DNA from: Brevibacillus agri
GTDB taxonomy: Bacteria; Bacillota; Bacilli; Brevibacillales; Brevibacillaceae
Assembly: GCF_004117055.1 (NCBI RefSeq)
Contig: NZ_CP026363.1
Span: 2,162,001 to 2,226,000, forward strand
Length of the DNA: 64,000 nt
Reading direction: 5' to 3'
In this document: positions 60,548 through 64,000 of the stretch, one piece after another
Numbering within the stretch: the first letter of the stretch is position 1
How the letters are laid out: every line of letters begins with the position of its first letter
The notes under the pieces: model-generated
Seen by the model: only the letters and a program-made list of their open reading frames with translations
Told to the model about the DNA's origin: nothing
Database searches by the model: none
Position numbers and translations under genes: made by a program

Positions 60548-60650
60548 GTGTGCTTCAAACCACATCACGAATGTCATGCAAAAATTAGGTGTCAAAGGTC
60601 GATCTCAGGCAGTAGTCGAACTCGTTCGACTTGGTGAACTAGAGATTTGA
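60548..60650 (+). pseudogene. LuxR-type regulator C-terminal fragment
   Basis: The translated fragment ASNHITNVMQKLGVKGRSQAVVELVRLGELEI is the recognition helix and end of a NarL/LuxR-type HTH as in DegU or LiaR. No receiver domain or start is present. It follows the 59411 gene after 3 bases, so this is a truncated gene joined by recombination. Confidence 0.7.
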
Positions 60651-60665
60651 ACCCAGTCCACCCAG

Positions 60666-60705
60666 CCTCCCTTTTCTTCCCATGGTCGGAAGGGAGGGTT
60701 TTTTT
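60666..60705 (+). terminator. Intrinsic terminator upstream of cas1
   Basis: An 8-bp stem CCTCCCTT / AAGGGAGG followed by GTTTTTTT. It isolates the cas genes from upstream transcription. Confidence 0.75.
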
Positions 60706-60858
60706 ATTTTGGGGGGAGCGGGGGGAAGAGATGCCATACATAATATTGATTCATCACCATAACCCGTGCTAGACATTGAGGGAATGTAAATTTTTTTGTG
60801 TAAATGGGTTTTTAACAGGCAGATGGTTACGTGGGCGGCTTTACATGGAGGGGAGGGC

Positions 60859-61983
60859 ATGATAGGCTCGTTTGCCATGCGATGCATGGTTGACTGGCAT
60901 CGCGCTGATGGTGCCAAAGAATTGCAGGTGCCGCGCATTCAGTTAGAGTCGATTGTTATTTTCGGTTACGTCGGCGTCAGTCCGGAAGCGATGAACTTAT
61001 GTGTGGACAACGGAATTTCACTGGTGTTTCTGACGCCCACAGGCCGGTTCAAGGCACGGGTGACGGGAGAGGTATCCGGCAATATTCATCTGCGGCGCAC
61101 GCAGTACCGCTGGTGTGACAGGGAGGAGCAGTCGCTGCTGCTGGCAAAACGGTTCGTTTATTCCAAGCTTGTCAATGCAAGAGTATCCGTTAAGCGTACG
61201 CTGCGTGATTACGCAGAACGGATTCAAGCGGAGCAATGTCAATCCGTTGTGACGTGGCTGGATCGACAAATGCGGGAAGTCGTCAAGGCAAAGTCGCTGG
61301 ATGAACTGAGGGGAATCGAAGGACTGGCGGCGCGGCATTACTTTTCAGTGTTGCCGGAGCAAATTTTGGCAAATAAAGAGGACTTCGCGTTTAGGGGCAG
61401 AGTGAAACGGCCTCCTCGGGACCGCGTGAATGCGCTCCTGTCTTTTCTGTACACGCTGCTCGCGAATGATGTTACGCATGCACTGGAGACGGTCGGCCTT
61501 GATCCACAAGCCGGATATTTGCATCGGGATCGCCCGGGGCGGAACGGTCTGGCGCTGGACTTGATGGAGGAGTTTCGGGTCTATATGGCGGATAGAACGG
61601 CGCTGACGCTCATTAACCGGAAACAGGTGACCAAGGATGACTTTGTAGAGAAGGAGTCTGGGGCGTTTATTTTGAACGATGAGGCCAGAAAGCTTGTTTT
61701 GACGGAGTGGCAGCAGCGCAAGCGGGACGAGATTTATCATCCATTTTTTGAGGAGAAGATAGCCGTCGGACTTCTTCCTTACGCGCAAGCGATGCTGTTG
61801 GCGAGATACATGCGCGGCGATCTGGATGATTATCCGCCATTTTTTGGAAGTAGGGTGATGTGGGATGATGGTGTTGATTACTTACGATGTAAATACAACC
61901 TCTGCCGACGGGCAAAGACGGTTGAGGCAGGTTGCCAAAACATGCGAAAATTACGGCCAGCGAGTGCAGAATTCGGTGTTTGA
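60859..61983 (+). CDS. cas1: CRISPR-associated Cas1 (type I-C), altered N-terminus and frameshifted C-terminus
   Basis: The integrase subunit for spacer acquisition. From GAKELQVPRIQLESIVIFGYVGVSPEAM onward it matches type I-C Cas1. Catalytic regions are intact: Glu in RGIEGLAARHYFSVL, His in GLDPQAGYLHRDRPGRNGLALDLMEEFR and the acidic residue there. The ~25 residues expected before GAKELQ are not family-like, so the N-terminal beta-domain is damaged. At 61840-61845 a run of six T gives PPFFGSRV; seven T would give PPFFWK and a stop at about 61853, the normal end. As written, the frame runs on 130 bases into cas2. No other cas gene lies upstream. Confidence 0.78.
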   Translation: MIGSFAMRCMVDWHRADGAKELQVPRIQLESIVIFGYVGVSPEAMNLCVDNGISLVFLTPTGRFKARVTGEVSGNIHLRRTQYRWCDREEQSLLLAKRFVYSKLVNARVSVKRTLRDYAERIQAEQCQSVVTWLDRQMREVVKAKSLDELRGIEGLAARHYFSVLPEQILANKEDFAFRGRVKRPPRDRVNALLSFLYTLLANDVTHALETVGLDPQAGYLHRDRPGRNGLALDLMEEFRVYMADRTALTLINRKQVTKDDFVEKESGAFILNDEARKLVLTEWQQRKRDEIYHPFFEEKIAVGLLPYAQAMLLARYMRGDLDDYPPFFGSRVMWDDGVDYLRCKYNLCRRAKTVEAGCQNMRKLRPASAEFGV

Positions 61984-62155
61984 ATGTTTGCTTGATCCGC
62001 AGCAACTGAAGGAATTGCATATCAAACTGAAAAGGATGATAGAGCCGGAGACAGACAGCTTGCGCTTCTATCGGCTGGGTGCTAATTGGAAGGGGAAGGT
62101 CGAACACGTCGGTGCCAAACAAGGGTATGATCCGGAAGGGTTTTTGATGATTTAG
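61865..62155 (+). CDS. cas2: CRISPR-associated Cas2 (type I-C)
   Basis: A complete 96-residue Cas2: MVLITYDVNTTSADGQRRLRQVAKTCENYGQRVQNSVFECLLDPQQL with the conserved early Asp, ending GYDPEGFLMI. It dimerises to bridge Cas1 dimers during spacer integration. AGGGTG near the former cas1 stop is its ribosome site. Two adjacent ATG codons are possible starts. It is followed by the leader and a single CRISPR repeat. Confidence 0.9.
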   Translation: MMVLITYDVNTTSADGQRRLRQVAKTCENYGQRVQNSVFECLLDPQQLKELHIKLKRMIEPETDSLRFYRLGANWKGKVEHVGAKQGYDPEGFLMI

Positions 62156-62340
62156 CAGTGGATTTTGCATTTGCGAACCCAAGGCTCACAGCGATTTTCA
62201 GGGAGGTTCGCAAATGCCTGCTGTTGCTGGGATTTGGGGGAGTTTGGGCATACGTCGCTGCGTATTATACGACCGTACAAACGAGGTTCGCGGAAATCGC
62301 GTGAAATCCCCAGTCGGGACAAGGCTTTCTAGGTAGTACA
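62156..62340 (+). promoter_or_regulatory. CRISPR leader
   Basis: 185 bases between cas2 and the repeat. It contains TTGCGAACC...AGGGAGGTTCGCAAATG, where GCGAACC and GGTTCGC form an inverted pair typical of type I-C leaders in Bacilli, then a purine-rich stretch. It probably holds the array promoter and integration signals. Confidence 0.6.
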
Positions 62341-62372
62341 GTCGCCTGTCGCAGGCAGGCGTGAATGGAAAC
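62341..62372 (+). CRISPR. Single type I-C CRISPR repeat (array reduced to one copy)
   Basis: A 32-base unit beginning GTCGCCTG and ending GTGAATGGAAAC, with palindrome GCCTG-TCG-CAGGC. Length, GTCGC start and GAAAC end match type I-C repeats. No second copy is found in the next several hundred bases, so no spacer can be defined. Confidence 0.68.
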
Positions 62373-63046
62373 ATCTCATGAAGAGCCAAGTATACGAAAA
62401 ACAAGAAGAATGCCTTCCTGGTCAGGAGTTGGCGATCACAGGAACTTCAATAGGCTGGGGTAGATAGGGTTCGACTACCGTCTATCCCGGTGCTAACCAA
62501 TGAATGTCGACCCCGTGCCCGCTTCTGGGTTTTTGCGGATCTGAAAGCTGCGGGAGCTGTTGGAACAAATGCGTCAGGAAGTCGTTCAGCGGCAGATAGC
62601 TGCGCTGGCCTTTGCTTCACGAGCCATATTGACACACCCCGATCGTGGTCTTGGTTCCTCGACGATTTCAACTACACCCGCAGGCCATCGTTCCATCTAG
62701 GGCAGCCAGCTTTTCCCTGGCGCTCTGGTGCTCCGCACTATAGCGCTTCGTCATCTCTTCCTGTTGCAAAAATTCACCGAACCTGGTGACCAGTGACGGC
62801 CAGTCCGACCAGACGGCGTGCTCCTCACGAGGTCCCGGACCCGTTCTGCATAGAAATTCGCCCATCATCATTCACCGCCATTCTTTATTGGATCGGCCTT
62901 GAGCCGGCGACTTCAACTATACTGTCCGCAATGCTCCCGCAAAGGCTTCCTCATCTCAAGACCGTTCCCTAACCTCTGAGTATAGCATTTTCAAAATTTC
63001 ACGCGTGTCCAATATCGAGATAACGCAGCAATTTTTTACAGAGAGA
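62373..63046. other. Gene-poor region, unrecognised remnants
   Basis: About 670 bases after the lone repeat. Short frames occur on both strands (for example LLEQMRQEVVQRQIAALAFASRA on plus, FGEFLQQEEMTKRYSAEHQSAREKLAALDG on minus), but none has a ribosome site or a recognisable family. Likely decayed mobile or coding DNA. Confidence 0.5.
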
Positions 63047-63351
63047 ATGTCGGAACAACCCAAATTGTAAACGAGATTCTTGAACGGTTTGGGGGCGTTG
63101 ATATTTGGGTAAACAACGTTGGCGCCTCTCCTGCTCCAATCGGCGGAGCGCTCGCGCAAAGCGATGCGGATTGGCAGTTGGTATTCGAGACGAATTTGTT
63201 CGCGGCTGTCCGGCTAGATCGGGGATTATTGCCGTCAATGCTTAAACAAGGCCATGGAGTGATCGTTATCGGGGTAGAGCATACAATTGACGAAGGAGTT
63301 GTTCGAACCATCTACATTCTTTGCCAAAAAGAAGGGGTATCCCAAAAATGA
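63047..63351 (+). pseudogene. Short-chain dehydrogenase remnant
   Basis: TTQIVNEILERFGGVDIWVNNVGASPAPIGGALAQSDADWQLVFETNLFAAVRL and LLPSMLKQGHGVIVIG are the central part of an SDR oxidoreductase. The N-terminal cofactor loop is missing. After VIVIG the catalytic Tyr-Lys segment is deleted and the frame joins VEHTIDEGVVRTI, the usual SDR end. Its stop overlaps the next ATG as ATGA, a relic of an operon. Confidence 0.75.
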
Positions 63352-63726
63352 ATGGACAATTACCAGAAGCGATTGAAACGTACTTTCAGGCATCCAACTC
63401 TTATGATAGCAATCTGCTTGCCAAGTGCTTTACAGAAGATGCCATACTCTATGATGAAGGATTGGCCTGTCACGTCCACGGCTCCTCGGTTATCGAATTG
63501 CATATTGTTGACATAAATAAGAACTTGCTGATTCAAACAGATGTGGCAAATGCCGTAGAAAAAATGGGGAAACGGTTGTCACTGCAACAATTTCCGGAAA
63601 CTTTGACGGAAGCCCACTGGCGCTTGATTACTATTCACCGTGAAACACCAGAAGATTGCCAAGCGAAAAATCGGTTCGGCAGGTAGGCTGTGGATTCGAT
63701 ACCACCATTCTATCGGAGGGTTTTGA
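63348..63726 (+). pseudogene. SnoaL/NTF2-like protein gene with frameshifts
   Basis: The first 58 codons read LPEAIETYFQASNSYDSNLLAKCFTEDAILYDEG, a SnoaL-like start. After NAVEK a one-base loss in an A6 run (about 63557) shifts the frame; the shifted frame gives NGETVVTATISGNFDGSPLALDYY, typical of the family. A second loss near 63633 (TATTC for TATTTC) precedes TVKHQKIAK. The as-written frame ends at 63686. It was coupled to the SDR gene. Broken or mis-sequenced. Confidence 0.6.
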
Positions 63727-63814
63727 AAATGGCTCTCCTTGGAGGTTCATGGTACAATGGCACAGGCAGCGATATGAGAAGACGCCGTAAACGATAAGGA
63801 AATGAGGAAACAGC

Positions 63815-64000
63815 GTGTTTTTTGTACTGTTATTGCCAATTGGGTTCATTGCCGTTTTCATTGCGATTGTGATGGCGTTCGTAGGGATGCGAAAGGATGC
63901 CCAGCAGAAGAAGGATGAAGCCAAACGCATTTTTAAGCGCATGAACATCATTGCCGCGATTGGATTTGCTTGCATTGCACTTGGCCTTTTTGGCCCGAGC
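63815..64000 (+). CDS. Membrane protein, 3' end outside window
   Basis: 62 visible residues starting at GTG 63815, with GAGGAAA upstream. There is one hydrophobic helix (LLLPIGFIAVFIAIVMAFVGM), a charged loop (RKDAQQKKDEAKRIFKRM), and the start of a second helix (IIAAIGFACIALGLFG). It looks like an intact small membrane protein and probably marks the return to core chromosome. Family unknown. Confidence 0.6.
   Translation, partial: MFFVLLLPIGFIAVFIAIVMAFVGMRKDAQQKKDEAKRIFKRMNIIAAIGFACIALGLFGPS

Noticed and set aside
62373-62700. Additional CRISPR repeats after the single unit
   Set aside because: I scanned the following sequence for GTCGC...GAAAC at spacer distance and found none.
62490-62871. 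Overlapping small frames on both strands after the CRISPR repeat
   Set aside because: No ribosome sites, no recognisable domain and mutually overlapping; treated as decayed DNA.

Overview
The window looks like a chromosome segment of a low-GC-lineage, endospore-forming Gram-positive bacterium, most probably Brevibacillus or a close relative. This rests on strong AGGAGG-type ribosome binding sites, many GTG/TTG starts, and Bacillus-family genes (yjcF/yjcG/yjcH relatives, YugN-like, YitT, a RacA-like MerR protein, pgpA/yutG, fabI). The genus call is inference; no rRNA or marker was compared.

Positions 1-34.3 kb are ordinary core chromosome of moderately high GC. In order: a TrpXYZ-like ABC importer with two tandem substrate-binding proteins; an MFS pump divergent from an SgrR-like regulator; a TerB-like protein; surE and two uncharacterised genes; thpR; an M23-like protein; cheW; a MocR regulator with azlC-azlD; a TerC-like membrane protein; a stand-alone trpB; an HD-GYP protein with a changed HD motif; a RacA-like protein; a ZIP transporter; fabI; a UvrD-like helicase; a CNNM/CorC protein; yitT with an MBL hydrolase; a YugN-like gene; a PHP phosphatase; a TetR regulator with a twice-frameshifted DUF3995 gene; the yjcHGF group; and pgpA. 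From 34.3 to 35.1 kb the DNA is low-complexity and repeated, with no convincing gene.

At 35.19-35.39 kb lie tRNA-Ile2(CAU) and tRNA-Val(GAC). The 3' part of tRNA-Val is repeated exactly (48 bp) at 51453-51500. The two copies bound a 16.2-kb AT-rich integrated element with all its genes on the plus strand. It encodes a tyrosine integrase, small early genes, an array of decaying zinc-ribbon minigenes, a BhlA/UviB-like holin, scaffold, SU10-type major capsid protein, an XRE regulator, a PrimPol-type primase, terminase small and large subunits, portal, and two head-completion proteins. A membrane protein and a secreted protein sit among these as probable cargo. No tail, baseplate, endolysin or head protease gene is visible. 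This is the layout expected of a phage satellite that builds its own capsid and borrows tails (compare capsid-forming PICIs). It also carries a 36-bp perfect inverted repeat flanking 6.5 kb, ribosome-binding sites buried in hairpins, and an unusual leader with two tiny peptides.

Downstream, 51.5-63.7 kb is an accessory graveyard around one intact operon. It holds a truncated older integrase next to the same att site, an ABC-exporter remnant, a complete four-gene operon (response regulator, histidine kinase, LolA-like lipoprotein, M48 membrane protease), an internally deleted IS1182/IS5-type element, a pRiA4b ORF-3 family gene, a LuxR tail fragment, a worn-down type I-C CRISPR locus (cas1 with an altered N-terminus and a frameshifted end, intact cas2, leader, one repeat), and broken SDR and SnoaL-like genes. 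A small membrane protein gene runs off the right edge.

Several genes here (DUF3995, cas1, SnoaL-like) are broken by single-base indels, some in homopolymers. Read-level verification should therefore come before calling them pseudogenes.
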